From JAIXWP01 sp964428835 (GTDB lineage: Bacteria; Bacteroidota; Bacteroidia; Flavobacteriales_D; Sanyastnellaceae): 64,000 nt of DNA. Under the pieces are notes generated by a model, which saw nothing but the letters and a program-made list of their open reading frames with translations, did no database searches and had not been told where the DNA came from. A program made the translations under genes and the position numbers. Within the stretch, counting starts at the first letter, position 1; each line of letters begins with the position of its first letter. This document shows, one piece after another, positions 51,910-60,171 of the stretch. The DNA is taken from positions 1 to 64,000 of the forward strand of contig CAYRZQ010000003.1 in NCBI GenBank assembly GCA_964428835.1. Direction: 5' to 3'.

Positions 51910-52719
51910 ATGAGCATCATAACGCTAACATCAGACATCGGGACCAGTGATCATTATCTGGCTACTGTAAAGGCTTCTATACTTACCAAGATGCCTGATG
52001 CGCGCATTGTGGATATATCACACAGCATTCGTCATTTGGATGTGCAACACGCGGCGTACGTATTAGGTTCATCTTGGACTCATTTTCCGATGGGAAGTGT
52101 ACACTTGATTGGGGTAAGGTCGGAGCTCACCGCTGCGACTCCTCATTTGATTATTCATTATATGAGTCATTACTTTATCGGTGCTGACAATGGTATTTTC
52201 AGTTTATTATTCAAAGAGGCGCCAGAAGATATTTTCGAAATCACCTACACGCAGCCTGATGATTGGTATTTTCCAATGCGAGGCGTGTTCGCCACTTGTG
52301 CTGCGCATCTTGCTAAGGGAGGAGCGCCAGAGTTGCTGGGGAGAAGAGTGAATGATTATAAACGAATAAGAGTACCAGTCGCTAGCGGGGATGATTTTTC
52401 TATCAAAGGAAATATTATTCACTTTGATAACTTCGGAAATATTCACACCAATATTCATCGTTCTTTATTCGACATGTATCGCGCTTCGCGAACCTTTGCT
52501 ATTCAACTCCCCAAAACGCGCCAAGTGATTACAAAAATTCACAATGATTTTGCTGAAGTTACCCAAGGATCGGCGGTCGCTCTATGGGGCTCCAATGGTT
52601 ACCTTATTATAGCCATCAATCAAGGGACCTCTCAGATGGGAGGTAGCGCACAATCGCTTTTTGGGACCAAATTATTAGAACCAATCATAATAAAATTCAA
52701 TGATCTCGCGAATAGTTAA
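51910..52719 (+). CDS. SAM hydrolase (S-adenosyl-L-methionine hydroxide adenosyltransferase)
   Basis: 269 aa with the DUF62/SAM hydroxide adenosyltransferase layout: ITLTSDIGTSDHYLATVKA at the N-terminus, DISHSIRHLDVQHAAYVL, GADNGIFSLLF, and the C-terminal barrel with HFDNFGNIHTNI. Family members split SAM to adenosine and methionine using water; chlorinases and fluorinases are rare relatives. It begins a co-directional run; its 3' end overlaps the next gene by 20 bases. Confidence 0.9.
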   Translation: MSIITLTSDIGTSDHYLATVKASILTKMPDARIVDISHSIRHLDVQHAAYVLGSSWTHFPMGSVHLIGVRSELTAATPHLIIHYMSHYFIGADNGIFSLLFKEAPEDIFEITYTQPDDWYFPMRGVFATCAAHLAKGGAPELLGRRVNDYKRIRVPVASGDDFSIKGNIIHFDNFGNIHTNIHRSLFDMYRASRTFAIQLPKTRQVITKIHNDFAEVTQGSAVALWGSNGYLIIAINQGTSQMGGSAQSLFGTKLLEPIIIKFNDLANS

Positions 52720-52993
52720 AATGACCTTTCGTCCGGAGTCATGCGATGATTTCCTGGTGCTCTTTGAGGAGTTTCACAAGCATATCCGTGCGGCAGAGGG
52801 CTGTTTGTCACTGAAACTTTTGCGTGAAAATCCGGAGAGTAATGTTTTTTTTACCTACAGCACTTGGCAAGACGAATCTTTTTTAGAACTATACAAACAA
52901 TCCGATACCTTTGGCATTGTTTGGCCGCGCACCAAGATGCTTTTTGCCGAACCACCGCAAGCATGGACTTGCAATGAATTATACGATTTGTAA
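52700..52993 (+). CDS. Antibiotic biosynthesis monooxygenase (ABM)-domain protein
   Basis: 97 aa, a single dimeric ferredoxin-like ABM domain: MISRIVKMTFRPESCDDFLVLF, AAEGCLSLKLLRENPE, then FFTYSTWQDESFLELYKQSD. Family members are small cofactor-free oxygenases or haem-degrading or sensing proteins; the reaction here is unknown. The start lies inside the 3' end of the SAM hydrolase gene, suggesting translational coupling. Confidence 0.88.
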   Translation: MISRIVKMTFRPESCDDFLVLFEEFHKHIRAAEGCLSLKLLRENPESNVFFTYSTWQDESFLELYKQSDTFGIVWPRTKMLFAEPPQAWTCNELYDL

Positions 52994-53002
52994 TTAGAAT
53001 TT

Positions 53003-53734
53003 ATGCTGGCTTTATTAAAGAAAGAAATACGCACTTTTTTGAGTTCACTAATAGGATATGTCGTGATTGCAGTATTCCTATTAATCACGGGTTTGTTCAT
53101 GTGGATATTCCCAGGTGATAGCAATGTGCTTGATATGGGATTTAGCACCATGGAAACATTGTTTTACATAAGCCCTTGGGTGTTTATGTTTTTGATTCCC
53201 GCAATTACGATGCGTTCATTCGCCGAAGAAAAGCGAAATGGCACAATGGAATTGCTGTTTACCAAACCACTCAGCGATATTCAAATCATATTAGCAAAAT
53301 ACTTTGCGGGTCTTATTCTTGTCATCATTGCCTTGCTTCCAACGTTAGTTTATTATATCACGATTATTCAGTTGGGTAATCCAGTTGGTAATATTGACAG
53401 CGGTGGCACTTGGGGCTCTTATATAGGATTAATTTTTTTGGCAGCGGGATATGTCGCTATTGGCATCTTCGCTTCCAGTCTGAGCAATAATCAAATTGTA
53501 GCTTTTCTCTTCGCCGCTTTGCTTTGCTTCGTGATGTATGCGGGTTTTCAATCGATAGGTGATTTTAAATTATTGGGTCCTCTCGACAATTTCATCATCG
53601 GGCTTGGTATTAATGATCATTATTTGTCACTGAGTAAAGGCTTGATTGACTCTCGTGATGTCGTATATTTTCTAGCGTTGATTTCTATTTTTATCCTTTT
53701 AACCCAAACCAAATTGCAAAGTCGCAAATGGTGA
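53003..53734 (+). CDS. gldF: Gliding motility ABC transporter permease GldF
   Basis: 243 aa with six membrane helices, matching GldF: LLKKEIRTFLSSLIGYVVI at the start, the conserved FLIPAITMRSFAEEKRNGTMEL loop, then LLFTKPLSDIQIILAKYFAG. GldF works with the ATPase GldA and with GldG in gliding Bacteroidota. gldG normally follows gldF directly; here the next gene encodes an LptF/LptG permease, so gldG is absent or lies elsewhere. GldF-like permeases also occur in non-gliding species. Confidence 0.88.
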   Translation: MLALLKKEIRTFLSSLIGYVVIAVFLLITGLFMWIFPGDSNVLDMGFSTMETLFYISPWVFMFLIPAITMRSFAEEKRNGTMELLFTKPLSDIQIILAKYFAGLILVIIALLPTLVYYITIIQLGNPVGNIDSGGTWGSYIGLIFLAAGYVAIGIFASSLSNNQIVAFLFAALLCFVMYAGFQSIGDFKLLGPLDNFIIGLGINDHYLSLSKGLIDSRDVVYFLALISIFILLTQTKLQSRKW

Positions 53735-53751
53735 GTTAACATTCGATTCTG

Positions 53752-55197
53752 GTGAAAAGACTCTCAGTACTTCTTCTCAAATCATACATCGGTCCGTTTT
53801 TCGTGACCTTGCTAATAGCGATGTTTATATTTGAGATGCAGCTCGTGTGGGTTTATCTGGACGATTTGATGGGAAAGGGGTTGGATTTACCAGTGATTGG
53901 TGAATTGCTGCTTTATGCCAGCGCCAGAATAGTGAATATGGCACTGCCATTGGCCGTTCTGATGTCCAGTATTATGACGATGGGAGCTCTCGCCGAAAAC
54001 AATGAGCTAACCGCAATGAAAAGTGCCGGCATCTCTCTTTTTCGGATCATGCGTCCTTTGATCATATTCAGCATCGTTATTAGTGTCACATCTTTCATTT
54101 TTGCAAACAATATTTGGCCCATAGCAAATTTGAAATACAGAACGTTGTTGTTTTCTATAATTCAGGCGAAACCTGCATTAAATCTGGAAGAAGGAGTTTT
54201 TTATAGCGGCATTGAAGGGATTAGCATCCGTGTGATGAAGAAGAATAAAGAAACCGGTGAGCTACAGGATATCATTATTTACGACCATCGCAACAAGTCA
54301 AGAGGAAACCGAACAGTCATTCGGGCGGAGCGGGGCACAATGGATCAAACTTCAGATAAGAGATTCTTGGTGCTTACGATGTTCAACGGGCATAGCTATG
54401 ACGAACAAGAAGAGGAGGGAAGTCGAAAAAACAGAGCTTATCCTTCTATTTCATCGAAATTTGAGAAGAGTATTATTCGATTGGATTTAAGCTCATTTGC
54501 TTTTAAAGCCAATGATGAGGAGGTGTTCAAAACCTCTTATGAAATGATGAACATACCGCAGTTATCGTCTGCAATCGATAGCTTGGAAAATAGATTGGAC
54601 AGTACGAAATATAAAATCGCTCAAGCAAGTTTTAAAGTTTTACACCTGGACAATACGAGAGATAGCGTGATCACGCCGACTACTGGATGGTTTTTTAATG
54701 ATATATCGACAAGAGAAAAGCAAAAAGCACTGACGAATGCTATCGAGAGCACACGACGCATACGTGAGGGGATTCCAAAACAACAGGAGGAGATTTTTGC
54801 ACGAACAAAATTCTTAATTCGACACAAGGTCGAATGGCATAGAAAGTTTTTTCTTGCGGTGGTTTGTTTAGTTTTATTTTTCGTTGGTGCTCCATTGGGA
54901 GCCATCATAAGGAAGGGAGGTTTAGGTATGCCGACGGTGATTGCTCTCGGATTATTTATATTTTATCAAATGCTAACGATTGCAGGAGAAAAAATGGCTA
55001 AATCAGCCATAGTTGAACCCTATGTTGGAATGTGGATTAGTACCGTAATCTTGTTGCCGTTGAGTATTTGGATTACCTACAAAGCAACAAAGGAGTCAGC
55101 ATTGTTGGAGAAAGACGCTTACAGTCGTTTATTCAAGAAAATGTTTGGCTGGATAAAAATTAAGAAGCGCGATGAAAATATTACAACTGTGTCATAA
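53752..55197 (+). CDS. LptF/LptG-family permease
   Basis: 481 aa, start GTG 17 bases after gldF. Three membrane helices at the N-terminus (FVTLLIAMFIFEMQLVWVYL; IVNMALPLAVLMSSIMTMGAL; a third near residue 110), the family motif ALAENNELTAMKSAGISLFRIM, a large periplasmic beta domain (about 140-350), then three C-terminal helices (FLAVVCLVLFFVGAPLGAIIRKGG and following). LptF and LptG form the inner-membrane channel that pulls LPS toward the outer membrane with LptB. Whether this is F or G cannot be said; only one copy is in the window. The end overlaps the next gene by 26 bases. Confidence 0.9.
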   Translation: MKRLSVLLLKSYIGPFFVTLLIAMFIFEMQLVWVYLDDLMGKGLDLPVIGELLLYASARIVNMALPLAVLMSSIMTMGALAENNELTAMKSAGISLFRIMRPLIIFSIVISVTSFIFANNIWPIANLKYRTLLFSIIQAKPALNLEEGVFYSGIEGISIRVMKKNKETGELQDIIIYDHRNKSRGNRTVIRAERGTMDQTSDKRFLVLTMFNGHSYDEQEEEGSRKNRAYPSISSKFEKSIIRLDLSSFAFKANDEEVFKTSYEMMNIPQLSSAIDSLENRLDSTKYKIAQASFKVLHLDNTRDSVITPTTGWFFNDISTREKQKALTNAIESTRRIREGIPKQQEEIFARTKFLIRHKVEWHRKFFLAVVCLVLFFVGAPLGAIIRKGGLGMPTVIALGLFIFYQMLTIAGEKMAKSAIVEPYVGMWISTVILLPLSIWITYKATKESALLEKDAYSRLFKKMFGWIKIKKRDENITTVS

Positions 55198-56371
55198 ACC
55201 ACCGCTGCCAGCAGTGGATGGCGGTTGTATCGCCATGAATAATATCACCCAAGGTTTGCTTAAAGCTGGCCATAAGGTAAAGGTTTTGACCATATACACG
55301 CACAAGCATGACTTCATGCCTGAGCAAATGTCAGAAGATTATCTGAACGCTACAGAGATAGAAGGAGTTTATGTAGATACTCAATTGAATGTCGTGGATG
55401 CGTTTTCGAGTTTTATGACTAGTGATAGCTACAATTTGAATCGCTTCTTTAGCACCGACTTTGACATAAAGCTAACCAGGACCTTAAAGAACAATCGATT
55501 TGATATTATACATATTGAATCCTTGTTTATGACTCCTTATCTTGGCACGATACGCAGATATAGCAGAGCACATATCGTTTTGCGAGCCCACAATTTGGAA
55601 TTTGTGATATGGGAAAAAATTGCGAAGGGTACCAATAATTTTTTCAAGAAACTGTATCTGACATATTTAAGCAGAAAGCTTAGGAAAGTGGAGCTAAAGA
55701 CACTTAATGAAGTGTCGGGTATTGCATCTATTAGTGACGAGGACGCTCAGAGATTTAAAAGTTTAGGTGTTAAAACACCAATGATAACTATACCCTTTGG
55801 TGTAGATCACAAGGCTTACGCTGCCTATGCTGGTAAACCCTCTGAGTTGGCACTCTTTCATCTTGGAGCAATGGACTGGAGCCCGAATATCGAAGGCTTC
55901 CAATGGTTTTTGAATGAGATTTGGCCGAAAGTAAATGCGGCACATCCTAATTTGAAACTGTACTTGGCGGGTAGAAATATGCCAGCTGATTTTACAAATG
56001 GTCGATGGCCCAATGTAGAAATAGTTGGAGAAGTGGAAGATGCCAAAGAATTTATGAGTTCTAAAGCTGTGATGGTGGTTCCACTTTTGAGTGCAGGTGG
56101 TGTTCGAGTAAAAATTATTGAAGGCTTGGCTTTAGGTAAGGCAATTATTTCGACATCAATAGGCGCAGAAGGAATAGGTGCTGTAGATGATAAAAATATT
56201 CTAATCGCCGACGCCACTTCTGAATGGCTCAAATCAATAGACCGAATTTTAAACGAAGAAGGACTCATTGATAGGCTTGGAAGGGAAGGAGTGGAGCACA
56301 CGAAGAACTTCGATAATGAAGCTATTATTGAGACTTTAGTTCGATTCTATCATAAAATAAAAATGAAGTGA
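55172..56371 (+). CDS. Glycosyltransferase family 4 protein
   Basis: 399 aa with a GT-B fold: N-terminal Rossmann domain (MKILQLCHKPPLPAVDGGC, VLRAHNLEFVIWEKI) and a C-terminal nucleotide-sugar domain (FHLGAMDWSPNIEGFQWFLN, LYLAGRNMP, VVPLLSAGGVRVKIIEGLALGKAIISTSIGAEGI), with the Glu of the EGLALG motif. Probably adds a sugar to a surface polysaccharide or lipid. It lies between the Lpt permease gene and another glycosyltransferase, with overlaps on both sides (26 and 4 bases), so it is clearly part of one operon. Confidence 0.9.
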   Translation: MKILQLCHKPPLPAVDGGCIAMNNITQGLLKAGHKVKVLTIYTHKHDFMPEQMSEDYLNATEIEGVYVDTQLNVVDAFSSFMTSDSYNLNRFFSTDFDIKLTRTLKNNRFDIIHIESLFMTPYLGTIRRYSRAHIVLRAHNLEFVIWEKIAKGTNNFFKKLYLTYLSRKLRKVELKTLNEVSGIASISDEDAQRFKSLGVKTPMITIPFGVDHKAYAAYAGKPSELALFHLGAMDWSPNIEGFQWFLNEIWPKVNAAHPNLKLYLAGRNMPADFTNGRWPNVEIVGEVEDAKEFMSSKAVMVVPLLSAGGVRVKIIEGLALGKAIISTSIGAEGIGAVDDKNILIADATSEWLKSIDRILNEEGLIDRLGREGVEHTKNFDNEAIIETLVRFYHKIKMK

Positions 56372-57546
56372 AGCTAGTCGTCCTCTTATCGCGAGTTCCT
56401 TATCCGCTTGAGAAAGGCGATAAGTTGCGTGCTTATCACCAAGTGAAGTTATTGGCAGAGCGACATGAGGTACATCTCATTTGCTTAGACGATAGCAGAG
56501 CGAGCATAGAAACAAGGAGACATCTCAGTCAGATAGTAACAAGTTTGCACATTATTCCTTTAAAGAAGGGGTTGATAGTTTGGAATATGATGAAGGCTTT
56601 TTGGAGTGAAAAGCCTTTTCAGGTTCATTATTTTACGCAAAGTCAGGCTGTAAAAAAAGTCAATAAAATCATTGATGACATAAAACCAGATCACGTCTAT
56701 TGTCAACTCATACGCACTGGTGAGTATGTGAAGCATCGTCATGATGTTTCGAAGACGTTGGATTATATGGATGCACTAAATGCTGGTGTGCGCAGAAGGG
56801 TGGAAGGAGCTTCTTTTATCAAAAGATACTTTATAAAAGAAGAAGCTCAACGTTTGGTGCGATATGAAAATATCATCTTTGATTACTTTGATCATCATAC
56901 CATCATATCGTCTCAGGATAGAGAATTGATTTTTCATAAAGACAGACAAAGAATTGCGGTAATTCCAAACGGGGTTGACAGCGATTACTTTTATCCAAAA
57001 ATGGAAGCTTCTCCGAAATTTGACATTGTCTTCACGGGGAATATGAATTATCCTCCTAATATTGACGGAGCGTGCCGACTCGCATTAGAACTATTACCAT
57101 TATTAAAAAAGAGAAATAGACATCTTACACTTCAAATAGCTGGTGCGACCCCAGCACGAGAAGTTTTAGAGTTGAAAGAAATAGATGGAGTTACTGTGAC
57201 AGGCTGGGTAGAGGATATTCGAAAATCTTATGCAAATGCATACATTTTTGTGGCTCCGATGAGAATAGGAAGTGGTTTACAGAATAAACTTCTTGAAGCT
57301 ATGAGTATGGGATTGCCGTGTATAACGACATCTTTGGCAGCCAATGCGTTTACGACAGCTCAGCAGGAGGCATTTATAGTTTCTGATAGCAATGAAGAAA
57401 TAGTGGCGGCAATAGAAAGGCTTTTGAATGATGAAGAGCTGAGAAAGGAATTTTCTAAGCGAGGCAGAAGATTGATAGAAAGTGATTTTCGTTGGTCTGC
57501 GACGATTGATTTATTGGAGAAAGTTTTTAATGAAAAAAAACGATAG
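56368..57546 (+). CDS. Glycosyltransferase, TIGR03087-like
   Basis: 392 aa from GTG at 56368, which overlaps the previous stop (GTGA). The start VVLLSRVPYPLEKGDKLRAYH and the later FTGNMNYPPNIDGACRLALE and VAPMRIGSGLQNKLLEAMSMG are those of the GT-B group that includes exosortase-associated glycosyltransferases (TIGR03087). No exosortase is nearby, so only the family resemblance is claimed. Together with the neighbour it suggests assembly of a surface glycan. Confidence 0.88.
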   Translation: MKLVVLLSRVPYPLEKGDKLRAYHQVKLLAERHEVHLICLDDSRASIETRRHLSQIVTSLHIIPLKKGLIVWNMMKAFWSEKPFQVHYFTQSQAVKKVNKIIDDIKPDHVYCQLIRTGEYVKHRHDVSKTLDYMDALNAGVRRRVEGASFIKRYFIKEEAQRLVRYENIIFDYFDHHTIISSQDRELIFHKDRQRIAVIPNGVDSDYFYPKMEASPKFDIVFTGNMNYPPNIDGACRLALELLPLLKKRNRHLTLQIAGATPAREVLELKEIDGVTVTGWVEDIRKSYANAYIFVAPMRIGSGLQNKLLEAMSMGLPCITTSLAANAFTTAQQEAFIVSDSNEEIVAAIERLLNDEELRKEFSKRGRRLIESDFRWSATIDLLEKVFNEKKR

Positions 57547-57547
57547 A

Positions 57548-58861
57548 ATGAAAAAGGTTATTTTTCTTTTCCTCACCATTTTGATGAGTGTCTTCTCAAA
57601 TGCTCAATCATTATTCAATGCTGCCCCGATGTTGGGTCATGTGGATATGAAGGAAATAAATATACTGTTGAATTCCACCAGCGAGTGCTCATATCGTGTG
57701 GATTACTGGCCATCTGCCAATAAATCGGAACGTAAAACGGTTGTGGGAAATATTACGGATAGTGAATTTTTGACCGAACTCATTACCTTGTCTGATCTTG
57801 AACCGGCTACAGTTTACAGTTACGAGGTAACTCTTTCTAAAAATGGCGCGGAAGAGAAATACACGAAGTTTGGCGAACTGAGCTTCAAAACAGAAGCCCT
57901 CTGGCAATGGCGTACGGACGCTCCTAACTTTTCTTTTGCCACTGGAAGTTGTGCTTTTATTAATGAAGAAAAATATGACCGTCCGGGAAAACCTTATGGC
58001 AATAAGTACGAGATTTTTGAAGCGATAGCGAAACAAAGACCTGATTTTATGTTGTGGTTGGGAGACAATGTCTATTTGCGAGAGGTGGATTTTGAAAGTA
58101 AATCTAGCATGGTGCGTCGCTATCAGCTGACACGCGCGTTGCCGCAGATGCAGCAGCTTCTCACTGTTTGTCCGCATTATGCTATTTGGGATGATCATGA
58201 CTTTGGTCCAAATGATAGCAATGGTTCTTTCATTCACAAGGATTGGACAACGGAAATTTTTAAAGAATACTGGGCTAATTCTAGTTATGGAATCGATGGT
58301 GAAGGAATAACTGGACACTTTGCCTATTCAGACGCTGAGTTCTTTTTGCTGGATAATCGTTATAACAAGACTTTGCCAAGTGGATTAGAAGATAAGGGCA
58401 CCATCCTTGGGACATCACAAATTGCTTGGCTAAAGCAGGCTTTGTTGTCTTCTAAATCACGATTCAAGTTTATAGCAATGGGAGGTCAGTTTTTGAATAC
58501 GGAAGCGAAGTTTGAAAATTACTCGACCTATCCTGAGGAGCGACAAATGTTGATTGATTTTATAGAAAAGAATAATATCAAAGGTGTTATTTTTCTGAGC
58601 GGAGATAGACATTGCACAGAGTTAAGTGCATTGAAATTGGCTAATGGTAGTATGATCTATGATCTAACCGCCTCGCCTCTTACGAGCGGGGCTTACGACA
58701 ATTCGAAGGAAAATAATACTTTGCGTGTTGATGGAAAGGTAATAGCTGATCAAAATTATGCTATCTTAAACATTACCGGAGACAAAGCCAATCGAGCTGT
58801 TGAAGTAGTAATCTACGACAGCAAAGGAGTAGAGGTTTGGAGGAAAAAGTTGGAAATATAA
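57548..58861 (+). CDS. PhoD-like alkaline phosphatase/metallophosphatase
   Basis: 437 aa from the ATG at 57548, chosen for its signal peptide (MKKVIFLFLTILMSVFSNAQ); upstream in-frame starts lie within the glycosyltransferase gene. An Fn3-like N-terminal domain precedes the metallophosphatase core: GSCAFINEEKYDRPGK, FMLWLGDNVYLRE, YAIWDDHDFGPNDSNGS, and FLSGDRHCTELS, which carry the metal-binding Asp, Asn and His residues. PhoD enzymes release phosphate from phosphodiesters and monoesters in the periplasm. Last gene of the run; one base separates it from the glycosyltransferase stop. No Pho box was identified. Confidence 0.9.
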   Translation: MKKVIFLFLTILMSVFSNAQSLFNAAPMLGHVDMKEINILLNSTSECSYRVDYWPSANKSERKTVVGNITDSEFLTELITLSDLEPATVYSYEVTLSKNGAEEKYTKFGELSFKTEALWQWRTDAPNFSFATGSCAFINEEKYDRPGKPYGNKYEIFEAIAKQRPDFMLWLGDNVYLREVDFESKSSMVRRYQLTRALPQMQQLLTVCPHYAIWDDHDFGPNDSNGSFIHKDWTTEIFKEYWANSSYGIDGEGITGHFAYSDAEFFLLDNRYNKTLPSGLEDKGTILGTSQIAWLKQALLSSKSRFKFIAMGGQFLNTEAKFENYSTYPEERQMLIDFIEKNNIKGVIFLSGDRHCTELSALKLANGSMIYDLTASPLTSGAYDNSKENNTLRVDGKVIADQNYAILNITGDKANRAVEVVIYDSKGVEVWRKKLEI

Positions 58862-58999
58862 TTTTGATAGATACTAGTTACTAGCGACTAGCGACGAGAA
58901 ACTGGTATTGGATACTGGTGTATGATTGTATGGAGATTAGTGACTGGTTAGAACTTGAAATTTGGAAAGTTTAGGAAGAAGAAGGTGGTTGAGGTTTAT

Positions 59000-59425
59000 T
59001 CAAGGTAGTTTTTGAAATTTGGCTTGGCAAGGTTCAAAGCACGGGTAATTGACAATTAAAATAGTGTTGTGGTGTATGTAAGTGAAAAAATAATTGGGGT
59101 TGTTGCAATCGTTGGAGTTGAACTTATTTTCCATGCCAATGAAGGTGCCTGATGTAGGGCTGTCGGCAGCAGTGTTCATGGAACATAAATCGCCATTTGA
59201 GGTGATGGTACCGTCACTATTGAAAGTGATAATTTTCTCACTTTCTACAGGATAAAATTGAGCCTCTCCAATACCAGGGTGCTGGAGGATTTCAATCAAC
59301 TTCCAATTACCGATCAATTCAAAATTCGCGGACTTTGTTTGGATGGAAGAACTTTGTTCTTCTTTATCCTTTCCACAAGAAAACAATACTACCAGTGCAG
59401 AAAATAGCAAAATAAGTTTTTTCAT
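59000..59425 (-). CDS. Small lipocalin-like lipoprotein
   Basis: 141 aa; lipoprotein signal MKKLILLFSALVVLFSC with lipobox LFSC. The mature part starts the lipocalin-like pattern ELIGNWKLIEILQHPG, then EKIITFNSDGTITSNGDLC and a Cys-rich C-terminal half (NDCNNPNYFF, NYPCFEPCQAKFQ). Small lipocalin-like lipoproteins of this kind are frequent in Bacteroidota and have no known role. The 138 bases after the stop hold only CTAGCGACT-type low-complexity sequence. Confidence 0.85.
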   Translation of the reverse strand: MKKLILLFSALVVLFSCGKDKEEQSSSIQTKSANFELIGNWKLIEILQHPGIGEAQFYPVESEKIITFNSDGTITSNGDLCSMNTAADSPTSGTFIGMENKFNSNDCNNPNYFFTYIHHNTILIVNYPCFEPCQAKFQKLP

Positions 59426-59481
59426 GGGACCATTAATTAGTTTATGATATCAATTATACGAATAATTTTGCGCAATTCGCT

Positions 59482-59504
59482 ATTCTGAATTCGGAATTCA
59501 GAAT
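59482..59504. repeat. Perfect inverted repeat with EcoRI-like core
   Basis: ATTCTGAATTC and GAATTCAGAAT are exact complements around one base. A partial copy (AATTCTGAATTCTGAAT) lies at 60027-60043 on the far side of the SRPBCC gene, so the gene is bracketed by related sequence. Confidence 0.8.
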
Positions 59505-59531
59505 CTTTTTTTCTCGCTGCGCCCCTTTGGG

Positions 59532-59575
59532 GTTCTCGTTCTTGTTCTTGTTCTTGTTCTTGTTCTCGCTCTTAT
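59532..59575. repeat. Hexamer tract (CTCGTT/CTTGTT)n left of the SRPBCC gene
   Basis: About seven units of CTTGTT or CTCGTT just upstream of the SRPBCC promoter element. On the minus strand this is GAGAAC/AACAAG, the hexamer also found at 60046-60110 and, translated, at 63415-63525. Confidence 0.88.
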
Positions 59576-59587
59576 TCCTTTCTTCTT

Positions 59588-59595
59588 TATTTTTG
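59588..59595 (+). promoter_or_regulatory. -7 element TATTTTTG upstream of the SRPBCC gene
   Basis: TATTTTTG fits TAnnTTTG and ends 7 bases before the ATG, implying a leaderless or nearly leaderless mRNA. Confidence 0.5.
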
Positions 59596-59602
59596 TCACA
59601 CC

Positions 59603-60034
59603 ATGTCCACAGAAAAAATAACCGTATCGGTATCAATAAATGCCGAAATAAGCACAGTCTGGAGTAAATACACTTCCCCAGAACACATCACTCAATGGAA
59701 TTTTGCTCACCCCAGTTGGCACTGCCCATCTGCTTCAAATGATATGAAAGTAGGAGGGAAGTATAGCGCACGAATGGAAGCACGCGACGGGAGCTTTGGA
59801 TTCGACTTCGACGCCTTCTATACTGAGATTGATCCAGAAAATAGTTTTACCTATGAGTTCGGTGGCCGGTTTGCTACCATTACTTTCACAGAACAGAACG
59901 CGAGCACGTCACTCACAATCATTTTCGACCCCGAAACAGAAAATCCCATTGAGCTTCAGAGAGATGGTTGGCAAGCGATACTTGATAATTTTAAGCAGTA
60001 CGTCGAAGGGCGGCTCGAGAACTCGCAATTCTGA
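59603..60034 (+). CDS. SRPBCC/AHSA1-like domain protein
   Basis: 143 aa: ITVSVSINAEISTVWSKYTS, the AHSA1 pattern ITQWNFAHPSWHCP, VGGKYSARMEARDGSFGFDF and a C-terminal helix (GWQAILDNFKQYVEGRL). SRPBCC proteins form a hydrophobic-pocket fold for small ligands; the role is unknown. The last residues (ENSQF) and the stop come from the repeated sequence CGCAATTCTGAATTC, so the C-terminus seems to have been rewritten by repeat spread. The gene is flanked on both sides by the same hexamer and GAATTC elements. Confidence 0.85.
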   Translation: MSTEKITVSVSINAEISTVWSKYTSPEHITQWNFAHPSWHCPSASNDMKVGGKYSARMEARDGSFGFDFDAFYTEIDPENSFTYEFGGRFATITFTEQNASTSLTIIFDPETENPIELQRDGWQAILDNFKQYVEGRLENSQF

Positions 60035-60045
60035 ATTCTGAATCT

Positions 60046-60110
60046 CTCGTTCTCGTTCTTGTTCTCGTTCTTGTTCTCGTTCTCGTTCCCGTTCCTGTTC
60101 CCGTTCCAAA
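60046..60110. repeat. Hexamer tract (CTCGTT/CTTGTT/CCCGTT)n right of the SRPBCC gene
   Basis: About ten units of a 6-base repeat starting right after the GAATTCTGAATTCTGAAT element and ending before the terminator at 60112. Same family as 59532-59575. Confidence 0.9.
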
Positions 60111-60111
60111 C

Positions 60112-60143
60112 AAAAAACCACCGCACGTTTGCGATGGTTTTTT
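60112..60143. terminator. Bidirectional terminator between the SRPBCC and SPOR genes
   Basis: A stem of A/T runs and ACCACCGCA / TGCGATGGT (one C-A mismatch) with loop CGTT; T runs occur on both strands, so it can serve the plus-strand SRPBCC gene and the minus-strand SPOR gene. Confidence 0.75.
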
Positions 60144-60171
60144 GAAATGTTCAGAAGTCTAAATGATCTGA

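Noticed and set aside
51910..52719. SAM chlorinase or fluorinase
   Set aside because: Most members with this layout are SAM hydrolases, and no halogenated-product genes are near.
59454..59636. 60-residue Lys/Asn/Glu-rich frame on the minus strand
   Set aside because: It is encoded by the hexamer tract and inverted repeat, and overlaps the SRPBCC start.
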